DNA from: Texcoconibacillus texcoconensis
GTDB taxonomy: Bacteria; Bacillota; Bacilli; Bacillales; Salisediminibacteriaceae
DNA length: 64,000 nt
Direction of reading: 5' to 3'
NCBI RefSeq assembly: GCF_014202575.1
Contig: NZ_JACHHB010000001.1
Location: forward strand, 1-64,000
In this document: positions 16,317-25,419 of the stretch, piece by piece
Layout of the letters: each line of letters starts with the position of its first letter
Numbering within the stretch: the stretch's first letter is position 1
The notes under the pieces: model-generated
What the model was told of the DNA's origin: nothing
Database searches by the model: none
What the model saw: the letters and a program-made list of their open reading frames with translations, nothing else
Program-made: the position numbers and the translations under genes

Positions 16317-17765
16317 TTACACCCCCATACTGGCTATTGTTCGTTCGAAATCCCTCAGTCGATCAATCTCCCGATCATGAGAAGTCTTAAAGGCTTCCCA
16401 ATATTCATTACATCGCTTAGTGTTGATCTCGCATAAATTATCCTTCACATTCATAATGAGAAAAGCGCTATAAAGATCGCGTTGAATTTTTGTTCCGTTT
16501 AAATTATTCCACCATTCGCTTACTGTTTTCTTCACATAATCTCCACTGAAATGATTGAATTGACTTGCTTTTACTTTAAAAGTGTCAATCTTTTTCAGCT
16601 TATTATCAGCATATTTTAGCTTGTTATCCAAAATGGTCAATAACATAGATGGCGCTTTATTTAACAAGGACTTTCCATAACGCTTTTTGCGGTTTATCCT
16701 GCCTGTTTTCTCATTGACTGTTGTTTCCTTGGTTCGTTTTTGAAGTCCCTTATAATTCATGGTTTCCACTTTAATATCGTCACCTAGCGTTAGAATCCAA
16801 TTTGCCATTTTGTTATGATCTTGCTTTCGTACATCAGCTATTTTTCGATTGATCTCAGCTAACAATCCTTTTGTTTTCAGATAGTTCTTACTGATGATCC
16901 ACTTATCATTTGTTCGTTTTATAGTGCCATCATCATTGTATTTATGTGGATTATTAGCTCTACGTTGACGATCTAGTTTCCTTTGCAGTAACCTCTTTTT
17001 TCGTTCCATTGTATTAATGTTCGAAGCAAGTTCGAGTAGTTTCGCTTCCCCCTCACTTACAACGGCAATGGTTTGAGTTCCAATATCAATTCCTACAGTT
17101 CCAGTAGATCGGTGGTGCTTCAACTTGCCTGTTTCTCGTTCTACCTTCTTAGGAGGAACACCATCCAAAACGAGTTGAACAAAGTATCGGTTTTCCCCTC
17201 TAATGAACTTACGAACAATTCTACAGTATTTCACTTTATCCATTAGGGAAAGTTGAGCATAAATATCTTTGTCTTTCACTAAGACAGGGATATCCAATCC
17301 ATTCCAATACAACTTATTATTCTTGAAACGAATACCTGATGTATTCGTTTTCCCTTCTACTGAATTCATATCGCCAAGTATTTTGAATAGGAATTTTTTA
17401 GCTGTTCCATAAAGATATTTTTCAAAAGTCAACCAACTTCGGGTTGCTATTTTTTGCGCTGTAAAACTGTCTATATTCTTCTTGAAGTGGTGCTGCATTG
17501 GCTTCACAAATGTATGAATGGCATACTCGTTCAATCCATATTCTTTATTCAACTCTCGAAGGACTTGATTACGCTCTTTGGACTTTGGTTGTTGAATCCA
17601 ATGTCGATATACCTTATCTTGTTTAAAACGTTTATATCGCTTCATCAATTCTCCTAAACAAGCATTGTAGATGTTTCTTGCAATCTCTAATCTCTTGAAT
17701 AACACATCCTCTTGCCACTTCTCTGTTGAAAGAGGAAGGGTTAAAATATAAGATTGTTTAGCCAA
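16317..17765 (-). CDS. tnpB: TnpB, RNA-guided nuclease-type transposon protein
   Basis: A TnpB/OrfB protein of 482 residues. The RuvC-like catalytic residues are visible (numbering from an upstream GTG, 4 longer): Asp231 in VGIDIGTQT, Glu338 in VETMNYKG, and Asp434 in RDLYSAF. The usual CxxC...CxxC zinc ribbon before the last Asp is absent; KASQFNHFSGDYVKK stands in its place, as in a known zinc-less subgroup. TnpB is a guide-RNA-directed endonuclease that helps the element persist at its donor site. TTG at 17765 is preferred, behind GAGGTGG. It follows tnpA closely. Confidence 0.85.
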   Translation of the reverse strand: MAKQSYILTLPLSTEKWQEDVLFKRLEIARNIYNACLGELMKRYKRFKQDKVYRHWIQQPKSKERNQVLRELNKEYGLNEYAIHTFVKPMQHHFKKNIDSFTAQKIATRSWLTFEKYLYGTAKKFLFKILGDMNSVEGKTNTSGIRFKNNKLYWNGLDIPVLVKDKDIYAQLSLMDKVKYCRIVRKFIRGENRYFVQLVLDGVPPKKVERETGKLKHHRSTGTVGIDIGTQTIAVVSEGEAKLLELASNINTMERKKRLLQRKLDRQRRANNPHKYNDDGTIKRTNDKWIISKNYLKTKGLLAEINRKIADVRKQDHNKMANWILTLGDDIKVETMNYKGLQKRTKETTVNEKTGRINRKKRYGKSLLNKAPSMLLTILDNKLKYADNKLKKIDTFKVKASQFNHFSGDYVKKTVSEWWNNLNGTKIQRDLYSAFLIMNVKDNLCEINTKRCNEYWEAFKTSHDREIDRLRDFERTIASMGV

Positions 17766-17782
17766 TGAGTTCACCACCTCAC

Positions 17783-18181
17783 CTATACATTTTTTTGATT
17801 CTTAATGTACTCTTGAACAGTTTCCTCAGAAATGTGCCCCACAGTACAACTGAAATAACTCCTTGTCCATAGGTTAGGTAATCGACTTTTTAAATGGGGG
17901 TGTTTCTCTCTTAAAATACGACTGCTAATACCTTTAAAATCTTTTATTACTTTATGTAGCATTAGTCTAGGGTCAAATTCGATAAACATATGTACGTGAT
18001 CAGGCATAACCTCTAATGACTTAATTGTTACCTCTTTCTCCTCTGCGATTTGATGGAGTGTTTTTATTAAATCTTCAGCCACATCGTCAACAAGAACTTT
18101 CCTACGATACTTAGGGCAAAATATAATGTGGAATTGATTTTTATAAACAATTCCTTTCTTTTGTGTATAATTTTCATACAT
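17783..18181 (-). CDS. tnpA: TnpA, IS200-type Y1 transposase
   Basis: A 132-residue Y1 HUH transposase. Counting from an in-frame GTG 7 codons upstream, the metal-binding His pair is His69/His71 in MPDHVHMFIEF and the nucleophilic tyrosine is Tyr132 in EETVQEYIKNQ. The length and all catalytic residues are intact, so the element may still be active. It excises and inserts single-stranded element DNA by recognising the end hairpins. The tnpB gene follows within 20 bp. Confidence 0.9.
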   Translation of the reverse strand: MYENYTQKKGIVYKNQFHIIFCPKYRRKVLVDDVAEDLIKTLHQIAEEKEVTIKSLEVMPDHVHMFIEFDPRLMLHKVIKDFKGISSRILREKHPHLKSRLPNLWTRSYFSCTVGHISEETVQEYIKNQKNV

Positions 18182-18301
18182 ATAACCCACTACCTTTTCC
18201 ACCTAATTATACGACACAGTATTAGTTTGTTAAATAACAAACTAGTATAAATACAAAAATAATTGGCACAATTCATCCCCATCAATAAATTAAGGGGCTT
18301 T

Positions 18302-18328
18302 CTTGTGCCGTTTTCGTAACGGCACAAG
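18302..18328. repeat. IS left-end hairpin
   Basis: CTTGTGCCGTT and AACGGCACAAG form a perfect 11-bp stem with a five-base loop, 15 bases inside the proposed left tip. This is the TnpA recognition hairpin of the family. Confidence 0.75.
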
Positions 18329-18450
18329 TCCCCCCTAACGACCATAAATTGTATTTTACCATCCACCTTCGATGATTTGGAGAAATAATATTGATACTGC
18401 ACTCGTAAAATGTAACATCGCGTTGTTTATTAAGTTCGAAAATCTACTCA

Positions 18451-18474
18451 TACGATAATGATTCTGTTATCGTA
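18451..18474. promoter_or_regulatory. Inverted repeat upstream of pepF
   Basis: TACGATAA and TTATCGTA form a perfect 8-bp inverted repeat with an 8-base spacer, about 28 bp before the pepF start and overlapping a TATAAA sequence. It could be an operator; no regulator is proposed. Confidence 0.4.
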
Positions 18475-18501
18475 TAAATAGACAAGAAAGGAGTTCTGAC
18501 A

Positions 18502-20289
18502 TTGAATCATTTAAAAAACAGACAAGAAGTACCAGAAATGGAAAAGTGGGATTTGACCGATATTTACGCCAACCAAGAAGCGTGGGAAGCGGATTACGCG
18601 AGCGTTGAAAAGATGGCCCAAGAATTAAAAAGTTACGACGGAAATATTACAGATGGGGCGACAATGTATCAATTCTTAAGCAAACAAGAAGAAATGGTCG
18701 CAATTTTTAACAATGTGTATGTTTATGCGATGTTACATGTTGACTTAGATACGAGGGAGCAAGCGTCACAAGCTCTTTTAGATAAAGGACGTTCTTTAGC
18801 TGTGAAATTAAATGAAGCGACGTCGTTCTTCTCACCGTTTTTAATGAGTCTGGAAAAATACACGTTAGACCAATACATGAGCGAAGAACCGCGCTTATCG
18901 TATTTTAAAGATGATTTGTACGATACATATCGATATAAAGACCATGTCTTAAGTAAAGAAAACGAAGAACTTTTATCCCAGTTAGGAGAAACGTTCTCTG
19001 CCCCACGTAACACGTTTGGGATGATCAATAACGCTGATATCAAGTTTGGCAACGTTACTGATGATGACGGAAATGAAGTGGAACTCACGCGCGGGATGTA
19101 TTCAAAACTCATTGAAGATGAAAACCGCGAAAAACGAAAAGAAGCATACAAATCTTACTACCAACCTTATGTGCAAATGAAGAACTCAATTGCTTCTACG
19201 CTATCAGCTGCGATTAAAAATAACGTCACCTTATCAAAGGTAAGACATTATCCATCAGCCTTAGAAAAGTCGCTGTTCGCAAATAAGATCCCGAAAGAAG
19301 TCTATGAAAACCTCATCGATACTGCGAGGAAGAACCTTTCAACGATGCACCGTTACACGCAATTACGCAAAGACATCCTCGGTGTAGATGAGCTTAGGCA
19401 ATATGATTTAAATGTACCTTTAGTCAGTGGTGTTAAAGAAGACATTTCCTACGAGGAAGCTTACGCCACGATGTTAGAAGCACTCGCCCCGCTTGGAGAA
19501 GATTACGTTCAAACGGTCAAAGAGATGAAAGGTTCAAGGTACATCGATGTAAGAGAAACGCCTGGGAAACGCTCGGGTGCTTATAACCTTGGGTTGTATG
19601 GGGTTCATCCATTTATCTTGTTGAACCATCAAGATGACTTAGATAGCCTATTTACGCTCACCCATGAAATGGGCCATGCGATGCATAGTCATTATTCGAA
19701 CAAACATCAACCAAGAATTACAGCTAGTTATGAAATTTTTGTTGCTGAAGTCGCTTCAACGGTCAATGAAGTATTACTGATCCATCACTTGTTGGATGAA
19801 GCGAAAGACCAAGAATACCGGAAGTATTTGTTAAATCACTTCATCGACCAGTTTAAAGGGACATTTTTCACGCAAGTGATGTTCGCTGAATTCGAAAAGA
19901 AAACCCATGAGCTCGCTGAAAATGGAGAACCATTAAACACTGAAACGTTCAATGACATTTACGAAGACTTATTCAAGACGTACCACGGAGATGCGTTAAC
20001 GATAGAGGAAGAAACGAAATATGGATGGTCCCGTATTCCGCACTTCTACCGACCTTTCTACGTCTATCAATATGCGACCGGATTTGCAGCTGCTATTCAC
20101 ATTGCAAATGCGATTTTAAAAGGCGATAAAGACACCTTGAACGCGTACCTCTCGTTTTTGAAAAGCGGAAGTTCTGATTACCCGATCGAATTGTTGAAAA
20201 AAACAGGCGTTGATTTAACAACACCTGAACCGATCGAAAATGCGCTCGGGGTTTTTGAAGATCTAGTCCAAGAATTTGCAACGCTGTAA
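18502..20289 (+). CDS. pepF: Oligoendopeptidase F
   Basis: A 595-residue M3-family zinc metallopeptidase that cleaves short peptides in the cytoplasm. The zinc motif is His388-Glu389-x-x-His392 in LTHEMGHAMHSHYS, with the third ligand expected in SYEIFVAEVAS about 25 residues later. The length matches PepF. Start is TTG at 18502 behind AAGGAG. In Bacillus, excess PepF can affect sporulation signalling by digesting peptides. Confidence 0.95.
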   Translation: MNHLKNRQEVPEMEKWDLTDIYANQEAWEADYASVEKMAQELKSYDGNITDGATMYQFLSKQEEMVAIFNNVYVYAMLHVDLDTREQASQALLDKGRSLAVKLNEATSFFSPFLMSLEKYTLDQYMSEEPRLSYFKDDLYDTYRYKDHVLSKENEELLSQLGETFSAPRNTFGMINNADIKFGNVTDDDGNEVELTRGMYSKLIEDENREKRKEAYKSYYQPYVQMKNSIASTLSAAIKNNVTLSKVRHYPSALEKSLFANKIPKEVYENLIDTARKNLSTMHRYTQLRKDILGVDELRQYDLNVPLVSGVKEDISYEEAYATMLEALAPLGEDYVQTVKEMKGSRYIDVRETPGKRSGAYNLGLYGVHPFILLNHQDDLDSLFTLTHEMGHAMHSHYSNKHQPRITASYEIFVAEVASTVNEVLLIHHLLDEAKDQEYRKYLLNHFIDQFKGTFFTQVMFAEFEKKTHELAENGEPLNTETFNDIYEDLFKTYHGDALTIEEETKYGWSRIPHFYRPFYVYQYATGFAAAIHIANAILKGDKDTLNAYLSFLKSGSSDYPIELLKKTGVDLTTPEPIENALGVFEDLVQEFATL

Positions 20290-20339
20290 GCTGTCTCCCA
20301 AAAAGAAGCAAATCCTCCTTCTGCTTCAAACAAGGTTCT

Positions 20340-20383
20340 CGAAATAAAAAAAATAACAGGAAGAGGGGTTCCCTCTTTCCTGT
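20340..20383 (-). terminator. Terminator of the beta-propeller gene
   Basis: On the minus strand ACAGGAAAGAGGG pairs with CCTCTTCCTGT, followed by TATTTTTTTT. Confidence 0.75.
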
Positions 20384-20414
20384 CCTCCATTTCTATTTTC
20401 ATGAGTATTTTAAC

Positions 20415-21446
20415 TTAACAACTTCCTCCAATACCTGGAAGAGCTTTCATTTCAATGCCATGAGGTTGTTCTCCACCGACCTCTATTCTGTACTCTTCTT
20501 GAAATGAGTCAACATCGATGACAGAGACTTCATTTGAGTCGCTTAATGTTACATAAACACGAGATTCTTCACGGTTAAATGATAAATGTTTTGCCCCTTC
20601 TTGATCTTCTATCCGTTCTGTTACTTCTCCTGTTGTTAAATCAACAAGTCCTACAAAGCTTTCTTCTACAGAAGTAACAATGGCTTGATTTCCATCCTCA
20701 TTAACAACAACATCTGTAGCGCCCCTACCAACATCAATAACTTCTTTCTCATCGTTTTCCAGATCAATAACCTCAAGAGTCCCCTCTTCACTTGATGCAA
20801 CATATAGCTTGTCATCATATTTCCTCACCACTCGCGGTGTTCCGCCTGTATCATAACTGCTTTGTAATTCGCCAGTTTCAGCATTTAAGACATACAGCTG
20901 ATCATTTTCATGGTCTGATACGTAAACCTCTTCACCTTCTAAATGCACATAATTGGTTCTAGCACCGTTTCCTAAATCATATTGCGCAGACACTTCCTGC
21001 TCATTTACATCTACAACATCTAAATACTGATCGCCAGCAGTTGCCACATACAACATTTCATTATTTGAACTCAATGCCAAACCGTGTGGACGTGGACCGA
21101 CTTCAACCTCAGTTTCAACTTCAAGTGCTTGTGTATCTAAAATTTCAATGGTGCTGCTATCTTGATTTGCGACAAACGCGTCTCTCATTGTACTTGAAAA
21201 TGTCACTAGCGTAGGTGATTGACCGGTTTCGATGTCGGCAACGTGTTCCCCTGAGACCACATCAATGACCGAAATTAAATCACCTTCTTCACTTGGCACA
21301 TAGAATTGAATATCCGTCAACTCTCCTGCATCTGTACCTTCATCCTCGTCGCCATTAGCACCATCACTTGTACTTTCTTCTAGAGCACAAGCACTTAAAA
21401 ACGTAAACATGATTAATGTCGCGATTGTCATTTTTGCTTTTAACAT
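20415..21446 (-). CDS. YVTN-type beta-propeller lipoprotein
   Basis: A 343-residue lipoprotein. The signal ends in lipobox FLSAC (Cys20), followed by an acidic linker and then about seven blades of roughly 42 residues with YVTN/YncE features (VSVIDVVSGEHVADIETG, IEILDTQALEVETEVEVGPRPHGLAL, YVTLSDSNEVSVIDVDS). Such propellers are extracellular scaffolds; some bind metals or nucleic acid. The ATG at 21446 follows AGGGGG. It is transcribed divergently from the rhodanese operon across a shared 180-bp region holding a Fur-like box. Its role is unknown. Confidence 0.8.
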   Translation of the reverse strand: MLKAKMTIATLIMFTFLSACALEESTSDGANGDEDEGTDAGELTDIQFYVPSEEGDLISVIDVVSGEHVADIETGQSPTLVTFSSTMRDAFVANQDSSTIEILDTQALEVETEVEVGPRPHGLALSSNNEMLYVATAGDQYLDVVDVNEQEVSAQYDLGNGARTNYVHLEGEEVYVSDHENDQLYVLNAETGELQSSYDTGGTPRVVRKYDDKLYVASSEEGTLEVIDLENDEKEVIDVGRGATDVVVNEDGNQAIVTSVEESFVGLVDLTTGEVTERIEDQEGAKHLSFNREESRVYVTLSDSNEVSVIDVDSFQEEYRIEVGGEQPHGIEMKALPGIGGSC

Positions 21447-21472
21447 GTCACATCCCCCTACTATTATTCGTA

Positions 21473-21487
21473 TAATCATAATTATCA
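21473..21487. promoter_or_regulatory. Fur-family-like box in a divergent promoter region
   Basis: TAATCATAATTATCA matches the 7-1-7 Fur/Zur/PerR consensus (TGATAAT-N-ATTATCA) at 12 of 14 positions. It lies in the 180 bp between the propeller gene and the rhodanese operon. The AT-rich context makes chance matches possible. Confidence 0.35.
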
Positions 21488-21627
21488 AAACATTATAATT
21501 GTTAATCCCGAGTAAATCAATAAATTTTATTTATTTAAATCCCTTCTAAACTTATCGGATTTATGATAATATTCTAACATATCCACAGTAGAAACGGTAG
21601 ATAACGAGATTGAGAGGAGTTGTTGAC

Positions 21628-22560
21628 ATGAAAAAATTGAAAACATTCAGCTTGCCATTCCTTCTTGGTGCAACATTGGTTGCTTGTTCCGAGAACTCAA
21701 GTATTGATGAAGTTGATGAGGGCGGAAAAGGAGAAATCGAAGCGGCATCTGAATACGAAAATGGTCACCTTCTCGCCGACCCTGCATGGGTTGATGAAAA
21801 CCAAGATGACCTTGTCATCATTGACGTACGTAGAGAAGGCTATGAGCAAGGACATATCCCTGGTGCTGTTCACTTAACGCCAGAGGATATACAAGAAGAA
21901 AAAGATGGCGTTTCCGGCATTATTCAAGGTGAGGAAGAATTTGAACAGGTCATCCGTTCTGCAGGGGTAGATGATGACTCAAGCGTTGTTGTTTACGATG
22001 GCGATAACAGTTTATGGGCAAGTCGTCTTTTCTACGGTTTTGAATTGTATGGACATGAAGATGTTCGCGTACTAAATGGAGGTTATGCTGCATGGTTAGC
22101 TGATGACAAGGATATCTCCACTGACGCTCCTTCTATTGAAGAAGGCACTTTTACAGCGCAGTTGAATGAGGAGCTGCAAGCTTCTCAAGAGGATGTTGAA
22201 ACGTTCATACAAGATGAAAGCTGCCTTATTCTCGATACGCGTTCTGAGGAGGAATTTGAAGGAGAGACTGCCCGTGCTGACAGAGGGGGACATATCCCTG
22301 GTGCTTCTCACTTAGAATGGTCCGAAGCTGTTGAAGACGACGGAATTGCCACTTTTAAATCTGCGGAAGAGTTAGAAGAACAATTTGGAACAGCAGGTGT
22401 AGACCGAGACCAAACAATCGTCCCCTACTGTCAAACAAACGTTCGCGGTGCTCATACCTATTTTTCTTTAAGACTGCTCGGTTTTGAAAATATCATCCCT
22501 TATGAAGGCTCGTGGGCAGAATGGGGTAATGACCCTGACGTAGACATTCAAGAAAGGTAA
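21628..22560 (+). CDS. Tandem-rhodanese sulfurtransferase lipoprotein
   Basis: A 310-residue lipoprotein (lipobox TLVAC, Cys20) carrying two rhodanese domains. The N-terminal one (IIDVRREGYEQGHIPGAVHL) lacks the active-site Cys (VVYDGDNSLWASR); the C-terminal one has it, Cys268 in YCQTNVRGAH. This is the thiosulfate/3-mercaptopyruvate sulfurtransferase layout, here outside the cell. The ATG at 21628 follows GAGAGGAG. It heads an operon with a single rhodanese, a TusA protein and a YeeE-type transporter, so handling of thiosulfate sulfur before uptake is likely. Confidence 0.85.
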   Translation: MKKLKTFSLPFLLGATLVACSENSSIDEVDEGGKGEIEAASEYENGHLLADPAWVDENQDDLVIIDVRREGYEQGHIPGAVHLTPEDIQEEKDGVSGIIQGEEEFEQVIRSAGVDDDSSVVVYDGDNSLWASRLFYGFELYGHEDVRVLNGGYAAWLADDKDISTDAPSIEEGTFTAQLNEELQASQEDVETFIQDESCLILDTRSEEEFEGETARADRGGHIPGASHLEWSEAVEDDGIATFKSAEELEEQFGTAGVDRDQTIVPYCQTNVRGAHTYFSLRLLGFENIIPYEGSWAEWGNDPDVDIQER

Positions 22561-22571
22561 GGTGATCACTT

Positions 22572-22940
22572 ATGGCATTTACAAAAGAGACGATTTCCCA
22601 ACTGAACTATGATGAGGTCTATAATATTTACCAAGACCCAAACGCAACAGCTATTTTAATTGACGTTCGTGAACGTGAAGAGTATGAAGAAGGTCATATT
22701 CCTGGTATTCCCCTTCTTCCTATGAGTGAAATCATTGAAGTTATTGGTGATTTTCATAAGGAGCAAGAATACATTCTCGTTTGTCGAAGTGGTCGCAGAA
22801 GTCATGAAGTAGCAAAGTTCTTCAAAGACCAAGGCATTGAACAGGTTCATAATTTTTCCGAAGGCATGTTAGGTTGGCAGGCAGACAAGACGAAAGGTGA
22901 AGAATGGATTGTTAAAGAAGTTAATGAACTTTATAAATAA
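22572..22940 (+). CDS. Single-domain rhodanese
   Basis: A 122-residue cytoplasmic rhodanese with Cys71 in the active loop CRSGRRS and the DVREREEYEEGHIPG signature. It accepts a sulfane sulfur and passes it on as persulfide. It lies 11 bp after the lipoprotein gene and 15 bp before tusA; the start follows AGGTGATC. Confidence 0.9.
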   Translation: MAFTKETISQLNYDEVYNIYQDPNATAILIDVREREEYEEGHIPGIPLLPMSEIIEVIGDFHKEQEYILVCRSGRRSHEVAKFFKDQGIEQVHNFSEGMLGWQADKTKGEEWIVKEVNELYK

Positions 22941-22955
22941 AGGAGTGTGTTCACA

Positions 22956-23216
22956 TTGAGTTTAACAGATCAAGAATTAAAAGATTTAAAAGCTGACCGT
23001 ACAGTTGATGCCATCGGTGAGGTTTGCCCTCATACACTCAACATGGCACTAGATGAATTGAAAAAAGCCGAACCTGGTGAAATTGTTGTCGAAGTTACCG
23101 ACCACTCTATTGCTACAAAAACGATTCCAGCTGCCGTAAAAATGAACAAACAAGCGGATTTTTTAGGTACCTTAAAGGAATCGGGTAACTACTCGATTTT
23201 TCTAAAGAAACGATAA
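22956..23216 (+). CDS. TusA/SirA-like sulfur carrier
   Basis: An 86-residue TusA-like protein with Cys24 in the IGEVCPHTLNMALDELKKAEPGE motif, the persulfide-carrying Cys-Pro. TTG at 22956 is preferred, eight bases after AAAGGAGTG; an in-frame GTG lies three codons upstream. In TsuAB-type systems a TusA-like partner (TsuB) takes sulfur from the YeeE transporter, which is the next gene, so it probably serves that purpose. YedF-like proteins tied to selenium are related and cannot be excluded. Confidence 0.85.
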   Translation: MSLTDQELKDLKADRTVDAIGEVCPHTLNMALDELKKAEPGEIVVEVTDHSIATKTIPAAVKMNKQADFLGTLKESGNYSIFLKKR

Positions 23217-23283
23217 TGACCCACTGAAGGCGAGACATTTACTCGCTCGCCTTCTTTAGGAAATGTTGAAAGGAGAATAACAA

Positions 23284-24399
23284 ATGTTCACAATAGAAGC
23301 TTTCCTACTCGCGGCTGCATTCGGTCTTATTTATGGTTTCCTTCTTCAAAAAGCTGACTTTTGCTTTGTTGCTTCTGTTCGGGACTTCGTAAGTGTTAAA
23401 GACTCCCGGATTGGTAAAGGTGTCCTTGTCCTCATGGCCACCGCACTCATTGGTTGGGGACTCGCGTTAAGCACGGGACTCGCTTCCCTTGATCAAGTTT
23501 GGTCTGTACCAATTGGGGCGACGAATTTAATCGGTGGAATCCTCTTCGGAATTGGTATGACGATCGCTGGCAGTTGTGCTTCAGGGGCACTTTACCGCAG
23601 TGGGATGGGGTACATCCACTTTTGGATTGTTATTGCAGCGATGATTGCGGGTAACCTACTTTTTGCATACATTTATGACCCGTGGGGACGTGAAGGCTTT
23701 GTCGAACCGCTTACCTTTACTGAAGATGGCTTTAGTTTATATTCTCTTGGTCTTCCATTTATGGCATTGCCATTACTTATTGTTGCAGTAATGGTGTTGA
23801 TAAGCATAAAGCAATTTGGAGTGAAAGGTTTTTTGCAAGGGGTTAAAAACTCGCTTACGAATTGGGAGGAAAACCCGTTCAAGCAGCAGCATTGGGATGT
23901 TCGCTTCGTTGCTTTTCTCATCGGCGTCACAGCGACGATTCAATTTATTACCCTCTCTTCAATTAGTGTCACAGGCCCGGAAACTAGAATCGGCGGAGTA
24001 ATTGTATCCTCTATTTTTGGAGAGAATGTGGTTTTTAATAACGTTTATTTGAATAACATGTTTGCGTCTTATCCAACAGTCGGTATCGGTCCAGAAGAAA
24101 CACTTGTTCTATTCATGATCGTAGGTGCATTCATTTCTTCACTTTTAAGTAAAAGTTTCAAAATACGCCTGCCAAAAGCGAAACGATTGCCTTCTGCGAT
24201 CGGTGGCGGACTTTTAATGGGCGTTGCGTCTCGCATCGCACCTGGTTGTAATGTTGCCAATGTTGTTGCTGGTGTTGGCGGTTTATCTGTAGCAAGCTTT
24301 ATTGTACTGATTGGGATGGCAATTGGGGTCTTTTTCGTAACGAAATACGTATTCAAAATGCCGATCTTATTGTTCTACCGCGACAAAGATGTCGCTTAA
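23284..24399 (+). CDS. YeeE/YedE-family (TsuA-like) thiosulfate transporter
   Basis: A 371-residue integral membrane protein of the YeeE/YedE family with about ten helices. It keeps the three cysteines that relay thiosulfate in TsuA: Cys27 (ADFCFVAS), Cys98 (AGSCASG) and Cys322 (APGCNVAN), in two pseudo-symmetric halves. It should import thiosulfate, passing it to the TusA-like protein encoded just upstream. The same family includes YedE, proposed to act in selenium uptake. A terminator follows. Confidence 0.85.
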   Translation: MFTIEAFLLAAAFGLIYGFLLQKADFCFVASVRDFVSVKDSRIGKGVLVLMATALIGWGLALSTGLASLDQVWSVPIGATNLIGGILFGIGMTIAGSCASGALYRSGMGYIHFWIVIAAMIAGNLLFAYIYDPWGREGFVEPLTFTEDGFSLYSLGLPFMALPLLIVAVMVLISIKQFGVKGFLQGVKNSLTNWEENPFKQQHWDVRFVAFLIGVTATIQFITLSSISVTGPETRIGGVIVSSIFGENVVFNNVYLNNMFASYPTVGIGPEETLVLFMIVGAFISSLLSKSFKIRLPKAKRLPSAIGGGLLMGVASRIAPGCNVANVVAGVGGLSVASFIVLIGMAIGVFFVTKYVFKMPILLFYRDKDVA

Positions 24400-24416
24400 C
24401 AACATAAGACCGCGTC

Positions 24417-24453
24417 AAAAAGTCGAGATGTCTCTGAAGGCTCTCGATTTTTT
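24417..24453 (+). terminator. Terminator of the sulfur operon
   Basis: AAAAAGTCGAGA pairs with TCTCGATTTTTT. Confidence 0.8.
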
Positions 24454-24620
24454 GAATGATCTTCACTGCAAACGCTCTTTAACCATAGTATTTTCAAAGA
24501 AACGGAGTGTTAGAGCGGTGATTGTTTTTTCTTCTTTTAAAACATACCTCCCAAGAATATACGATTTATTCCAACATTGTGAATATTGAAACGTACGAAC
24601 GGTTCTTTCGCACCCTTCAA

Positions 24621-24656
24621 CAAAAACGAAGCAAAAGACTCCCCCTTTGCTTCGTT
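24621..24656 (-). terminator. Terminator of the CBS gene (GAAGCA family)
   Basis: On the minus strand ACGAAGCAAA pairs with TTTGCTTCGT, followed by TTTTTG. Confidence 0.75.
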
Positions 24657-24667
24657 TGATCGCAATA

Positions 24668-25132
24668 TTACTTTTCTGCAGTATCATTATACATATAACG
24701 CAAGACATCTCTTCTTGATACAATTCCTAGAACTCTATCAAAAACGTCGCGAACTGGTAGTCTTTTAATATCATTTTCGAGCATCAATGTCGCTGCGTGT
24801 TCAATTGTATCATCGGGTTTTACTGTGACAAGTTCTTTACTCATCAACTCTTCCACTTCATAAGCCATCGCCTTTTTTATATCATCCATGAAGGTGTTTG
24901 GGTTATCAAGATAAATGAGCCCACCTAATAGCTCTAACACGCCTGGCGCTTTGAGATGTGCCATGCGTTTGATCAAATCGCTTTCGGTGACAATCCCCAC
25001 CATTTGATCACGGTCATTAATGACAGGTAAACCCGTGAAATTATTTTTCAAAAGCAATTTAGCGCATGTTTCTACGGTATCATCTTCTTTAACGATCTGA
25101 ACGTCTTCTGTCATAATATCTTTTACTTTCAT
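24668..25132 (-). CDS. Tandem CBS-domain protein
   Basis: A 154-residue protein consisting of two CBS motifs (DIMTEDVQIVKEDDTVETCAKLL..GLPVIN and ELMSKELVTVKPDDTIEHAATLM..RLPV), a Bateman module that senses adenine nucleotides. No catalytic domain is present. ATG at 25132 follows GGAGGGTG. It is monocistronic with a clear terminator. Its partner is unknown; similar stand-alone proteins are common in Bacillus. Confidence 0.9.
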   Translation of the reverse strand: MKVKDIMTEDVQIVKEDDTVETCAKLLLKNNFTGLPVINDRDQMVGIVTESDLIKRMAHLKAPGVLELLGGLIYLDNPNTFMDDIKKAMAYEVEELMSKELVTVKPDDTIEHAATLMLENDIKRLPVRDVFDRVLGIVSRRDVLRYMYNDTAEK

Positions 25133-25419
25133 ATGATCACCCTCCCAGAACGAACATGATGTTTTCATATACAATAATGAAGAACGGTATTGTTGAAAAT
25201 ATTCTTCATATAGTAATCATTCGACCCATGTCGATAAATGTCCTTTTTACGTCACATAACGTTCACTTTATGAGAGAATAAATAGATTATCGAATAACAG
25301 CTTGGCAATAACGAAAGTTCATCCCCTACTACCCATATTCTAGTAAACTTGAACGATCCTTAACAAGTAACAAACGAAATGAGATCACGGCTTCTACCGT
25401 GTCGTTCGCTTGAGGATGG

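Larger units (their letters stand above)
15898..18343 (-). mobile_element. IS200/IS605-family insertion sequence
   Basis: A complete-looking element of about 2.45 kb, read on the minus strand: left end with a perfect 11-bp hairpin, tnpA, tnpB, a decayed small ORF, and a structured right end. Such elements move as single strands by peel-and-paste and do not duplicate the target. The right tip is placed at GGAGGTTCA (about 15898) and the left tip after TTTAT (about 18343); both may be off by several bases. It sits between the coiled-coil gene and pepF. Confidence 0.8.
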
